Below, piece after piece: positions 16,678-24,204 of a stretch of DNA of 64,000 bases. The notes under the pieces were generated by a model that was given only the letters and a program-made list of their open reading frames with translations, did not search any database and was not told the DNA's origin. The position numbers were made by a program, and so were the translations under genes. The stretch's first letter is position 1. The number at the start of each line of letters is the position of its first letter. Source of the DNA: Nocardia miyunensis NBRC 108239 (lineage in GTDB: Bacteria; Actinomycetota; Actinomycetes; Mycobacteriales; Mycobacteriaceae); assembly GCF_001613065.1 (NCBI RefSeq), contig NZ_BDBQ01000001.1, positions 434,001 through 498,000 on the forward strand, written 5' to 3'.

Positions 16678-17304
16678 GTGAGCAATGCGCCCTACGCCTC
16701 CCCCGCCCTGATCATCAGTGAGTGTCAACGCGGAATCCTCGAACCCGGCCGCTCGATCTCGGCCGGACTCGCACGGCTGGCCGCCGCCCGCCGGATAGTC
16801 CCCCGCACAGCCGAGCTGGCGGGCGAGTTCCGATCCCGCGGACTCCCCGTCGTGCACTGCATCATCGAGCACCGCGACGACCAGAAAGGCCTGCTGGCCA
16901 ACTCGTGGCTGGGCGCGATGGCGCTCAGGCACAAATCGATGACGGCCGGCACGACCGACGTCGAGATCCCCGCCGAACTGGGTCCCGAGCCGGGCGACAT
17001 CGTCAGCTCGCGCGCCACCGGGCTGACCGCGTTCTACGGCACCGATCTCGACGCCATGCTGCGGCTCCAGAGAGTCGAGACGCTGGTTCTCGCCGGCATT
17101 TCCACCAACGTCGCGCTGCCGGGGTTGGCGCTCGAGGCCGTGAACCGCGGCTACTCGGTCGTGCTCGCGGAGGACTGCACCGCCGGATCTTCAACGGAGA
17201 CACACGAATTCATGGTCGCTAACATGCTGGCAATGCTCACCCGGGTAACCCCCGCAGCCGACATCATCGGCCGGCTGCCGGGGCGATCCGGCGAACGGGA
17301 GTGA
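16678..17304 (+). CDS. Isochorismatase-like protein lacking the catalytic triad
   Basis: A 208-residue isochorismatase/cysteine-hydrolase-fold protein, probably from GTG 16678 with GAAAGG upstream; an ATG at 16597 is an alternative. Family landmarks are LIISECQRGILEP (strand 1), PVVHCIIEH, SSRATGLTAFYGTDLD and LVLAGISTNVALPGLALEA. Measured against the Asp-Lys-Cys triad of active members, the positions here are Glu15, Arg112 and Ala146, so the nucleophilic cysteine is missing. It either has another chemistry or has become a binding protein. It is divergent from the P450 and shares its candidate operator; the stop abuts the convergent SDR. Confidence 0.8.
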   Translation: MSNAPYASPALIISECQRGILEPGRSISAGLARLAAARRIVPRTAELAGEFRSRGLPVVHCIIEHRDDQKGLLANSWLGAMALRHKSMTAGTTDVEIPAELGPEPGDIVSSRATGLTAFYGTDLDAMLRLQRVETLVLAGISTNVALPGLALEAVNRGYSVVLAEDCTAGSSTETHEFMVANMLAMLTRVTPAADIIGRLPGRSGERE

Positions 17305-18102
17305 TCAGCCGACGGCGGCCGCGGCCGCATTCTCCGCGTCCTGAACAGCATCCCCGTTGATCGAGAAACCACCGTCCACAGTGACCAGCGAGCCCGTTGT
17401 GAACGCCGCCTCGTCCGAGACCAGATACGTTGCGGCATAAGCGATATCCATGGGGTTTCCGATTCGAGTCAGCCGGCCGCCACCGGTGTGATGTCCGGAG
17501 TCACCCCGACCCGAGACCACTCGACCGACCAGAATGCAGTTCGCGCGGATTCCGTCGGCACTGCCCTCGACCGCCAGCGAACGCGTCAACGAGTTGACCG
17601 CGGCCTTGGCTGCACCGTATGCGCCGAAGCCCTTGAATCCGGCGACCGACTGACCCGACGAGATGTTCAGGATCGATGCGCCTACCGCCGAAACCAGATG
17701 CGGCCAGGCGTATTTCGACGCCCAGAACACGTTGCCGGTGACGGTTCCGGTCATGATCGACTGCCATTCCTCGTTCGAATACTCGTAGATCGGCTTGATC
17801 GTCGTCGCGACCGCCTCCGTGGGGGCAGCGTTGTTCACGAGAGTGGTGAGCGAGCCGAAGCGTTCGACGGTCGATTCGACCACGGAACGAATACTCTCTT
17901 CCGAGGTGACGTCCAGCGGGAAGAACTCGGCGTCGCCGCCCGCGTCCCGAATCCGAGCGACAACCTTGTTGCCGCGGTCGGCAGTACGCCCCGTCACGGC
18001 CACTTTCGCACTCTCCGAGGCGAAGTGCTCCGCCATCGAGCGGCCGATACCGCGCGTGGATCCGGAGATCAACACCACCTTGCCGGTCAGTCTCGTTCCC
18101 AT
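17305..18102 (-). CDS. SDR family oxidoreductase
   Basis: A 265-residue classical SDR. SGSTRGIGRSMA is the nucleotide loop, NNAAP the structural turn, and Ser, Tyr and Lys are in NISSGQSVAG and YGAAKAAVNSL. I prefer ATG 18102 with CTGGGAG 8 bases upstream; a GTG at 18135 overlaps the preceding small gene's stop (GTGA) and would add 11 residues. The GRTADRG segment after strand 2 suggests NADP preference. The C-terminus carries the usual TGSLVTVDGGFS plus an Ala-rich tail. It probably reduces or oxidises a pathway hydroxyl/keto group; substrate not evident. Confidence 0.88.
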   Translation of the reverse strand: MGTRLTGKVVLISGSTRGIGRSMAEHFASESAKVAVTGRTADRGNKVVARIRDAGGDAEFFPLDVTSEESIRSVVESTVERFGSLTTLVNNAAPTEAVATTIKPIYEYSNEEWQSIMTGTVTGNVFWASKYAWPHLVSAVGASILNISSGQSVAGFKGFGAYGAAKAAVNSLTRSLAVEGSADGIRANCILVGRVVSGRGDSGHHTGGGRLTRIGNPMDIAYAATYLVSDEAAFTTGSLVTVDGGFSINGDAVQDAENAAAAAVG

Positions 18103-18131
18103 CAATGTGCTCCCAGCCGGTTCTATCTCGC

Positions 18132-18347
18132 TCACAGTGAGTCCTGCAGCGCCTGCATGGCGATCAGGCGACGTCGGTTCATCTCGATCGAAGCAGCGAC
18201 GTTCGCGTCTCCGGCGCGGGATTCCAAGTCGCTCAGGCGCTTTCGTGTCGACTCGATTTCGGCCACCAACCGTTCACCGGCCTCGTCGCGCGTCAACAGA
18301 TCCTGATCGGTCCAGTCTGCTGCGTCGATGTCCTTCTGTTCGGCCAT
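18132..18347 (-). CDS. Small helical protein of unknown function
   Basis: A 71-residue acidic protein read from ATG 18347. It begins with WTDQDLLTRDEAGERL and is then predicted helical and coiled-coil-like (VAEIESTRKRLSDLESRA), ending in an EMNRRRLIAMQALQDSL helix. There are no cysteines, signal peptide or membrane segments. Its stop overlaps a possible GTG start of the SDR, so the two are co-expressed. The strong paired operator at 18443-18476 lies directly upstream, implying regulated expression. I recall similar short proteins beside SDR or acyl-CoA genes in actinobacteria but no function; a subunit or chaperone role is only a guess. Confidence 0.65.
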   Translation of the reverse strand: MAEQKDIDAADWTDQDLLTRDEAGERLVAEIESTRKRLSDLESRAGDANVAASIEMNRRRLIAMQALQDSL

Positions 18348-18442
18348 GTCGACACCATTGCTTTCGATCGAGACTGGAATGCGCCGCCAGGCATCTCTCG
18401 CATGACACCGACTGGGCACGACAGCCAGTCCACCTGACTAAA

Positions 18443-18476
18443 TCTGACAGTCATGTACGTTAGTGACAGCTGTCAC
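18443..18476. promoter_or_regulatory. Double candidate operator
   Basis: TCTGAC-AGTCA-TGTACG at 18443-18459, immediately followed by a perfect 14-base palindrome GTGACAGCTGTCAC at 18463-18476. Both half-site types (TGACA/TGTCA) match the window-wide motif, and a further CTGTCAAT follows. It sits upstream of the 18347/18102 minus-strand pair. Confidence 0.6.
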
Positions 18477-18481
18477 AACTG

Positions 18482-19303
18482 TCAATGCGATCCGTTGGCA
18501 TCGACACGTCGCTGTGCGGCCGCGACGAATGCGTCCTCGATTCGCCGGTGCCGAGTTCTCAGTGATTCGAGCGAATCAGGATGCGTCACGATGTAGAGGT
18601 CGCCGCGCTCGACCGCGTCGGCAACGACCTCCCCGACCACCTCCGCCGCCATGATTCCGCTCGGTTGCCGACGCGTGGTCGCCAGAGGTTGGGCACCTGG
18701 CCGGTTCCGTTCACTGTCGGCGATGTTGGATCGCACCATTGCGGGTACGAGCACTCCGACCCCGACATGCGAATCACGTTCGGCGAGTTCATCACTCACC
18801 GTCTCCGTCAGGGCGACCACGCCGAACTTCGATACACCGTAGGCTGCCAGGCCCCGGCCCGTTCGCAGCCCGGCGATGGATGCGGTGTTCACGATGAACC
18901 CTCGACTCGACGTCGATTCGATGATCGGCAGGAAGACGTTCATCCCGTTGATGACACCCCACAGGTTCACGTCGATCACCCAGCGAAAATCGGCGAGCGT
19001 CAGTTCGGTGAACGGTGCGACCTTCGCGACGCCGGCGTTGTTGATCGCGATGTCGATTCGACCGTGTCGGGCGAGCACGGCATCCGCGAGGCGTCGCACG
19101 TCCTCGACCTGGCTCACATCCGCGACGATTCCGGGAACCCCGAGCTCTGCCGCAGCCGCTTCGAGCGCGTCCACCTCTACGTCCGCGATCGTCACCGCGA
19201 CTCCGCGGGCGATCAGGGAGGCGGCGATCGCATAGCCGATGCCGGCTGCACCGCCGGTGACAACCGCGGTCCTTCCGCTCAGATCCGGTATACCCACAGC
19301 CAT
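18482..19303 (-). CDS. SDR family oxidoreductase
   Basis: A 273-residue SDR with TGGAAGIGYAIA at the nucleotide loop, an acidic residue after strand 2 (IADVEVDAL) that favours NAD, NNAG at the fourth strand, and Ser, Tyr and Lys in NTASIAGLR and AAYGVSKFGVV. The C-terminal 50 residues (ERGDLYIVTHPDSLESLRTRHRRIEDAF) are the extended type seen in SDRs acting on lipids. It follows the TetR gene by 14 bases on the same strand and is probably controlled by it. Confidence 0.88.
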   Translation of the reverse strand: MAVGIPDLSGRTAVVTGGAAGIGYAIAASLIARGVAVTIADVEVDALEAAAAELGVPGIVADVSQVEDVRRLADAVLARHGRIDIAINNAGVAKVAPFTELTLADFRWVIDVNLWGVINGMNVFLPIIESTSSRGFIVNTASIAGLRTGRGLAAYGVSKFGVVALTETVSDELAERDSHVGVGVLVPAMVRSNIADSERNRPGAQPLATTRRQPSGIMAAEVVGEVVADAVERGDLYIVTHPDSLESLRTRHRRIEDAFVAAAQRRVDANGSH

Positions 19304-19317
19304 GGCCGGTCCTTTCG

Positions 19318-20004
19318 TCAGTTCCGAGTCTGCTTACCAGGACCGGTTTTTGCCCGTTCGCGGCGCAGTCCGCCGAGAGCGAATTCGCTGATCCACTCGA
19401 TGTCCTCGTCGCTCGGCGCCGTCGAATCCCACAGGTGACGGCGCATGGCGCCGAATACGAGATCGGAGATGCAAGCTCCATCGCGCACCGGATCACCGCC
19501 GAGCGCCTCCAGCGGAGCGATGAGCAGATCGGAGATCGGCCTGAGCAACTCGTGCTGACTACCTGTCGAGGACACAGAGCCGGACTGACTCAGGTGACCG
19601 AGCACGGTGCGACTGGTCTTCGCCGCCTCGGCGTTGCTGACCTGACGCAGGACTCCGCGTGTCCATGCGGAAATTTGTTCCTCGGGGTCGGCCAGACAGC
19701 TCATGCGTGCGTCGATGACCTCCACGACCCGCGCCACTCCTTTCTCCAGGACTGCCAGCACCAGGTCGTCCTTGCTCGGGAACGAGCGGTACAGCGTGTG
19801 GTTCGAGATCCCGGCCGCCGCGACGATGTCGGACACCGATGGCATTGCCGGAGCGGACTTTTCGATCAGCCCCAGGGTGACCTCGAGCAGTCGATCGATT
19901 TCCTCCTCGGCCGACTTGCGTCGCCGCTCGGTACGCCGGGCAGCGGCCTGTGCGGCACGGGTGCCCACTGCCGGCGGCCGCGGATCTGATGTATCGTTCT
20001 GCAT
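19318..20004 (-). CDS. TetR-family regulator
   Basis: A 228-residue TetR protein, start at ATG 20004; the frame upstream is antisense to the divergent SDR. A basic arm (AARRTERRRKSAEEEI) precedes the helix-turn-helix with VSDIVAAAGISNHTLYRSFPSKDDL. The C-terminal domain is helical with no recognisable ligand motif. It lies between an SDR it is probably co-transcribed with (18482) and a divergent SDR 45 bases away (20050), the usual layout for a local repressor. The short spacer has no TCTGAC-type site, so its operator is likely different; a GGACACTTAGGACTA direct repeat there is one candidate. Confidence 0.88.
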   Translation of the reverse strand: MQNDTSDPRPPAVGTRAAQAAARRTERRRKSAEEEIDRLLEVTLGLIEKSAPAMPSVSDIVAAAGISNHTLYRSFPSKDDLVLAVLEKGVARVVEVIDARMSCLADPEEQISAWTRGVLRQVSNAEAAKTSRTVLGHLSQSGSVSSTGSQHELLRPISDLLIAPLEALGGDPVRDGACISDLVFGAMRRHLWDSTAPSDEDIEWISEFALGGLRRERAKTGPGKQTRN

Positions 20005-20049
20005 CTTGAGTAATCCGATTCTGTTTATAGGACACTTAGGACTACCAGT

Positions 20050-20841
20050 ATGGACGACAACAGCAACTCCGCAGCCGCCGACACCGTTTCGCCGTTCAAC
20101 CTGTTCAGCCTCGCCGGCAAGGTCGCACTGGTGACGGGCGGTAGTCGCGGCATGGGCAGACAGATGGCCCTCGCATTCGCCAGAGCCGGCGCCGACGTCG
20201 TCGTCGCCAGCCGCAAACTGGAGAACTGCCAGAAGGTCGTGACTGAGATCGAGGCGATCGGGCGCAGAGGTCTTGCCTACAGCTGCCATCTCGGGCATTG
20301 GGACGAGATCGAAGGCCTCGTGGACGCGGCATACGACACCTTCGGCACCGTTGACGTCCTGGTCAACAATGCGGGCATGTCACCGACGTACGGCAGTATC
20401 ACCGACGTCACGGAGAAGATGTACGACAGCGTTCTCGGGCTGAACCTCAAGGGACCGTTTCGACTCACCCAACTCGTCGGAACCCGCATGAAGGCACAGG
20501 GTTCCGGCAGCGTCATCAACGTGAGCAGCACGGGTTCGCTGCGCCCGATGGGGTCGATCATCCCCTACGCCGCGGCCAAGAACGGACTCAACGCGATGAC
20601 GGAAGGTTTCGCCGACCTCCTCGGCCCCGAGGTGCGGGTGAACACACTGATGCCCGGCCAGTACCTGACCGATATCGCCGCGGCCTGGGACATGGACCAG
20701 ACCATCGAGGCGTCCAAGCGGCTGCACCTGGAACGAATCGGGGAACCTCCCGAGATCGTCGGTGCGGCACTGTTTCTCGCCAGCAACGCATCCAGTTACA
20801 CGTCCGGCACGATCGTCCGTTCGGACGGCGGGATTCCGTGA
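20050..20841 (+). CDS. SDR family oxidoreductase
   Basis: A 263-residue SDR with TGGSRGMGRQMA, an arginine-bearing ASRKLENC after strand 2 (NADP type), NNAGMSP, and catalytic Ser, Tyr and Lys in NVSSTGSLRP and PYAAAKNGLNAM. The AGGA box 8 bases before ATG 20050 supports the start. It ends in SGTIVRSDGGIP. It is divergent from the TetR gene and probably its target. The closest functional classes are beta-ketoacyl reductases or 3-oxoacyl-CoA/sterol dehydrogenases; no more can be said. Confidence 0.88.
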   Translation: MDDNSNSAAADTVSPFNLFSLAGKVALVTGGSRGMGRQMALAFARAGADVVVASRKLENCQKVVTEIEAIGRRGLAYSCHLGHWDEIEGLVDAAYDTFGTVDVLVNNAGMSPTYGSITDVTEKMYDSVLGLNLKGPFRLTQLVGTRMKAQGSGSVINVSSTGSLRPMGSIIPYAAAKNGLNAMTEGFADLLGPEVRVNTLMPGQYLTDIAAAWDMDQTIEASKRLHLERIGEPPEIVGAALFLASNASSYTSGTIVRSDGGIP

Positions 20842-20869
20842 CAGCAGCAGCTGCCGTGGCGGCGTCGGT

Positions 20870-21604
20870 TCAGGAGCGATCGAAGTATTCGGCGAACACC
20901 TTTGCCAGCATCTCCGGCTCACTGATCATCACGTTGTGACACGTGTCGATCTCGACCACGTCCTCGACGCCACCGAGATTGTCGATGTGCGCCCGTTGCT
21001 GGTCCGGCGTCACGGCACGGTCCTGACCGGTGAGGATCCAGGACCGCGGAATCGATGTCGGCATACCACTGCGGTCCACAGGCGTCGTGGCCAGAAGGTC
21101 ACTGTCCGCGCACAATCCGGCAACACTGAACTCGAGCTGTTCCGGCGTCATCCCGTTGCAGAACATTCGCTCCGCGAACTCTCTGGGGAACGGCGCCGGT
21201 TCGCCCGGGTCCGCCACTTTGTCCGTCACATCCTGCTGGAGATCACCGACCAGATCCTGAAGGACCGACTCACCGTTGGGCGGCATTGCCGCCGCGATGT
21301 ACACCATTCGTGATACCCGCTGCGCACCAAGGGCTTCCGCTACACCGGGCACGGTCACACCGGCCATGGAATGGGCGACCAGAATCACCTCGTCCGCCCC
21401 GATTCGTTCGACATCGGCGACCACCGAGGCAACACAATCCGCAATCCCCACCGTCCGAAGATCCGCCGGATTCGTTCGGCGCCCTGGCAGATCGACAGCG
21501 AGTACCTCGATGTCCGGTCGCAGAGCGGCCAGGGCCGCGACCGTCGGAGTCCAACACGTCGACGAATGTTGCGCACCGTGGACCAGCACAATAGCTCTGC
21601 TCAT
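20870..21604 (-). CDS. Alpha/beta hydrolase (esterase/hydroxynitrile-lyase type)
   Basis: A 244-residue alpha/beta hydrolase of the short cap-less MES/HNL group: IVLVHGAQHSSTCW at the oxyanion strand, nucleophile elbow VAHSMAGVT, an Asp-containing WILTGQDRAV strand and the catalytic His in DTCHNVMISEPEM. The family includes esterases, lactonases and C-C lyases acting on small or cyclic esters. It stands between an SDR (convergent) and another SDR (21820, same strand). A lactone- or ester-opening step in ring catabolism would fit, but this is inference. Confidence 0.85.
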   Translation of the reverse strand: MSRAIVLVHGAQHSSTCWTPTVAALAALRPDIEVLAVDLPGRRTNPADLRTVGIADCVASVVADVERIGADEVILVAHSMAGVTVPGVAEALGAQRVSRMVYIAAAMPPNGESVLQDLVGDLQQDVTDKVADPGEPAPFPREFAERMFCNGMTPEQLEFSVAGLCADSDLLATTPVDRSGMPTSIPRSWILTGQDRAVTPDQQRAHIDNLGGVEDVVEIDTCHNVMISEPEMLAKVFAEYFDRS

Positions 21605-21819
21605 GATCTTCCGTCCTTACCGTTCATCCAGTGCTCCAACAGAATCCTTGGAGGGGCTTGCTAATCAGTGTTCTGAGTAGACCCGGCTCGAATGTCACCG
21701 ATTTCGAGCGTTGAATCCCGCCGGTTCACCTATGCGAACCTGGTCAGTGCGGCTTCGAGCTCCCCGGAGTCGACGAATTCGCTTTCGGACGCAGCAGGTT
21801 CCTTCGCGCGAGAAAGTGA

Positions 21820-22575
21820 TTACTTCGGCAAGGCCTGCATCATGCCGCCGTCGAGCTCGTAGGTGCTGCCGGTGATGAACGTCGCCTCGTCCGAGAGCAG
21901 GAATGCGACCAGGTCCGCGGCCTCCTGCGGACGCCCCATCCGTCCGATGGGGATGAGTGAAGCCCATTTCTGCTGTAACTCATCGGGATACGACAGGATC
22001 GCGGGGGTCGCAATCGTTCCCGGTGCGACCGCGTTGACGCGGATGTCGTCGAGGGCGTAGTCGACAGCGGCATTTCGCGTCAGTCCCACGACCCCATGTT
22101 TCGACGCGACATATCCGGGCATCAAGTCGGCATTCTTGAGCCCGGCGCACGAGGTGATATTCACGATCGATCCACCGCCGTGCTCGACGAAGTGCGCGAG
22201 TTCGGCGCGCATACAGAGGAATGTTCCACGGAGGTTGACCGCGACGGCCCGGTCGAAAGCTGCCGGATCCAATTCGTGAATTCGCTTCAGCGAGTGCGCG
22301 ATTCCGGCATTGTTCACCGCGAGATGCAGGCCACCGAACGTCTCGACGGCATGCGCCACCAACGCCTCGGTGTCAGCGTGATCGGAGACCTCCGCGTGGA
22401 TGTAGGACGCTTGCCCACCCGAACCGATCACCTCCGAAACCACACGCCTGCCCGCGTCGTCGTCGATATCGGAGACCACGACGGCTGCGCCCTGGGCCGC
22501 CAGTGTCTTGGCGCATGATTCACCGATTCCATTGCCGGCCCCGGTGACCAGGGCAACTCTGCCGTCGAATCGCAT
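21820..22575 (-). CDS. SDR family oxidoreductase
   Basis: A 251-residue SDR; ATG 22575 has TTGGAGGCG upstream. TGAGNGIGESCA binds nucleotide, SDIDDDAG after strand 2 indicates NAD, NNAGIAH, and Ser, Tyr and Lys are in NITSCAGLKN and GYVASKHGVVGL. It ends with FITGSTYELDGGMMQALPK. Its promoter segment and first and last codons are duplicated, in decayed form, at 26130-26359. Two candidate operators (22635 and 22754) lie upstream. Confidence 0.9.
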   Translation of the reverse strand: MRFDGRVALVTGAGNGIGESCAKTLAAQGAAVVVSDIDDDAGRRVVSEVIGSGGQASYIHAEVSDHADTEALVAHAVETFGGLHLAVNNAGIAHSLKRIHELDPAAFDRAVAVNLRGTFLCMRAELAHFVEHGGGSIVNITSCAGLKNADLMPGYVASKHGVVGLTRNAAVDYALDDIRVNAVAPGTIATPAILSYPDELQQKWASLIPIGRMGRPQEAADLVAFLLSDEATFITGSTYELDGGMMQALPK

Positions 22576-22675
22576 AGACGTCGCCTCCAAGAGGGTGTGC
22601 GCAGAGCCACCGATCGGCCGTCCGAGGTGCACCATCTGACACTAGTGAACAGTAATGTGACACAAACCACTTGTC
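22561..22675. repeat. Duplicated promoter segment, copy 1 (copy 2 at 26243-26359)
   Basis: From GCCGTCGAAT at the SDR start through GTGCGCAGAGCCACCGATC and CATCTGACACT to CAGTAATGTGAC and TGTCAA, this segment is closely similar in order and spacing to 26243-26359. It carries the SDR start codon, leader and the candidate operator, and shows that a promoter plus the head of its gene has been copied. Confidence 0.75.
22635..22661. promoter_or_regulatory. Candidate operator upstream of SDR 21820
   Basis: TCTGAC-ACTAG-TGAACAG runs straight into GAACAGTAATGTGAC, giving two overlapping half-site pairs. The same composite occurs at 26316-26342, so it is retained in both copies of the duplicated promoter. 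Confidence 0.55.
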
Positions 22676-22753
22676 AATATCACAGCTCGAGCCAGCCTTT
22701 TGCTCCGAATACGCCGAAACAGGACAGAGAATGCTCCCACATGAGCAGTCATG

Positions 22754-22770
22754 TCTGGCGTTTGTGTCAC
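22754..22770. promoter_or_regulatory. Candidate operator, second site upstream of SDR 21820
   Basis: TCTGGC-GTTTG-TGTCAC, a near-ideal match and almost identical to the site at 46308 (TCTGAC-GTTTG-TGTCAT). It lies about 180 bases from the SDR start. Confidence 0.55.
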
Positions 22771-22818
22771 CAATGACGAACAACGCGACGAATGTCGCCC
22801 GGCTGATGACGCGGGAAC

Positions 22819-22845
22819 GCCAGGCCCGCGATTCGTGGGCCTGGC
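22819..22845. terminator. Perfect 9-base hairpin
   Basis: GCCAGGCCC and GGGCCTGGC separated by 9 bases, without a T-run, about 200 bases past the stop of the minus-strand gene 23042. It may be its terminator. Confidence 0.45.
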
Positions 22846-23041
22846 ATTGGTTGCCCTCACGTCATCCACCGGTCGACCGAGAACCGGAGATCCGGAGATC
22901 CGGAGCGGATCGGGCAAACCGGGCCTGTCGCAGGCGATCTCGGTTGGGCGTCAACAGAATCCAGACGAAGCACACCCGGCGCCACCACGTGGCCTGGATG
23001 CCGCGAATCGGGTCAGGCGTTGCACGCCCACCCGAACTCGC

Positions 23042-23803
23042 TCACTTCGCCGGAGCGGGCATGGGCTGGTTGATCGTGGTGAAATACTGGGCCACCGCCA
23101 GAATCGTCAGTGGGGCGGTCACCAACAACTGACCGGCAAGAGTCCCCAGCGCACCCACCGCGACGATCCCCCCGAGACAGCCGATCGCAGCGGCGGGAAT
23201 AAAGGGACCGAACAGACCCACAATCGTTGCGGCCGCGATCGTCGCACCCGCGATACCACCGAGCAGGCAACCCACCGCTCCACCACCGAGACCACCGACA
23301 ACCGCGCCGACAGAAGCGCCCGTCGTGATCGTGCTCGCCATACGCGACCAAGCAGCCTGCTCACGGTCGTACGGAGTCTTCCACGGAGCACTGTCCTCAT
23401 ACGGCAATGCCACCGGCTTGTATTCCGCGTGCGCCAAGTCGAACAGCGGAGTAAGCGTCGCGGTACGGCCACCAACGGCTGCCGCGATCGGGAACACGAA
23501 ATCATCGACTCGGAACGACAACTCAGTACCGGCAACCACCGACCCATTGGCAGCCTTGATCTTGAACACCCCGTCTTCGACCGCCATCGACCCGGCATCG
23601 GTGGTGACGATCGAAGACCGATCCGTCCTGGTCGCCTGGTAATTCACCACCCCGTCGGACACCGAATCAGCATGAGCGGGACCGGCAACCACGCCCAAAG
23701 CCGCAGCCAACACCGTGGACGTCGCAGTAATCACGACACCGCTCGCCATCCACGACCTGTGTGTCCCCGCCGACCGTCCTTCATCCGCGTATTTCTTCCG
23801 CAT
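23042..23803 (-). CDS. Secreted glycine-zipper protein, function unknown
   Basis: A 253-residue protein with a long signal peptide: basic start, hydrophobic VVITATSTVLAAALGVVAG and an A-H-A cleavage site after residue 45. The mature part begins with a beta-rich domain (about 50-125: TDAGSMAVEDGVFKIKAA, VDDFVFPIAAAVGG), then a conserved-looking PYEDSAPWKTPYDREQAAWSRM, then Gly/Ala-rich hydrophobic segments (about 160-240) suited to membrane insertion, with three cysteines. It ends in TTINQPMPAPAK. I recall close relatives in Rhodococcus and Nocardia genomes, where it is an uncharacterised family; I cannot name a function. A cell-envelope or outer-membrane role is possible, perhaps in uptake of hydrophobic substrates, but the context does not prove it. 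Confidence 0.8.
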   Translation of the reverse strand: MRKKYADEGRSAGTHRSWMASGVVITATSTVLAAALGVVAGPAHADSVSDGVVNYQATRTDRSSIVTTDAGSMAVEDGVFKIKAANGSVVAGTELSFRVDDFVFPIAAAVGGRTATLTPLFDLAHAEYKPVALPYEDSAPWKTPYDREQAAWSRMASTITTGASVGAVVGGLGGGAVGCLLGGIAGATIAAATIVGLFGPFIPAAAIGCLGGIVAVGALGTLAGQLLVTAPLTILAVAQYFTTINQPMPAPAK

Positions 23804-24204
23804 CTTGTTCCCTCACTCATTTCTTGCAGCTCTCGACCATCGTCGGCCGAGAAGATTGAATGGGCAGCTCGAATCCGCCCGGCGCCGTCATCGACCATCG
23901 CCGCCGGATACCTCGGGGATCTGTAGACCTACGATTCCGAGTTCTCCGAACGCTCTGCACAGGTCACACTCGGCTATCCCGTCCGTCTCGAATTCGCGAT
24001 GTGCAGTGTGACGTGCTCACACAGGAAAGCGTCGACGTTCGCGGCCGAGAATGCGTGTTCGTCCGCGTAGATATCGCGTTCGCGGAATTCGCTGTCTATC
24101 GCGCCCGCCATTTCGGTCGATGTGTGCGCCTTATCGGCGGGATCGACCACCGGTCCGACAATGCGCCGCATCTGGTCTACCGCGGACCGACACGACAGCT
24201 GTAT
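23804..24204. other. Intergenic stretch with one doubtful small ORF
   Basis: About 400 bases between the secreted-protein gene and the CoA ligase (both minus strand). The only coding-like piece is the minus-strand ORF 23974-24171. I see no clear operator or terminator. Confidence 0.5.
23974..24171 (-). CDS. Doubtful small ORF (65 residues)
   Basis: The frame has GC-rich third positions and a plausible composition (TSTEMAGAIDSEFRERDIY, DEHAFSAANVDAFLCEHV), but I recognise no family and see no clear ribosome binding site before ATG 24171. It could be a short real gene, the remnant of a larger one, or chance. Confidence 0.3.
   Translation of the reverse strand: MRRIVGPVVDPADKAHTSTEMAGAIDSEFRERDIYADEHAFSAANVDAFLCEHVTLHIANSRRTG

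Larger units (their letters stand above)
22676..23041. other. Intergenic stretch without a gene
   Basis: No frame here looks coding. It contains a strong TCTGAC-type site (22754), a perfect 9-base hairpin (22819-22845) that would be downstream of the minus-strand gene 23042, and a short tandem repeat of CCGGAGAT (22884-22905, about 2.7 copies). Confidence 0.6.

Noticed and set aside
21605..21819. Possible C-terminal remnant (SEFVDSGELEAALTRFA) just after the SDR 21820 stop
   Set aside because: Only 20 or so plausible residues in frame with read-through of the stop; too short to assign and may be chance.
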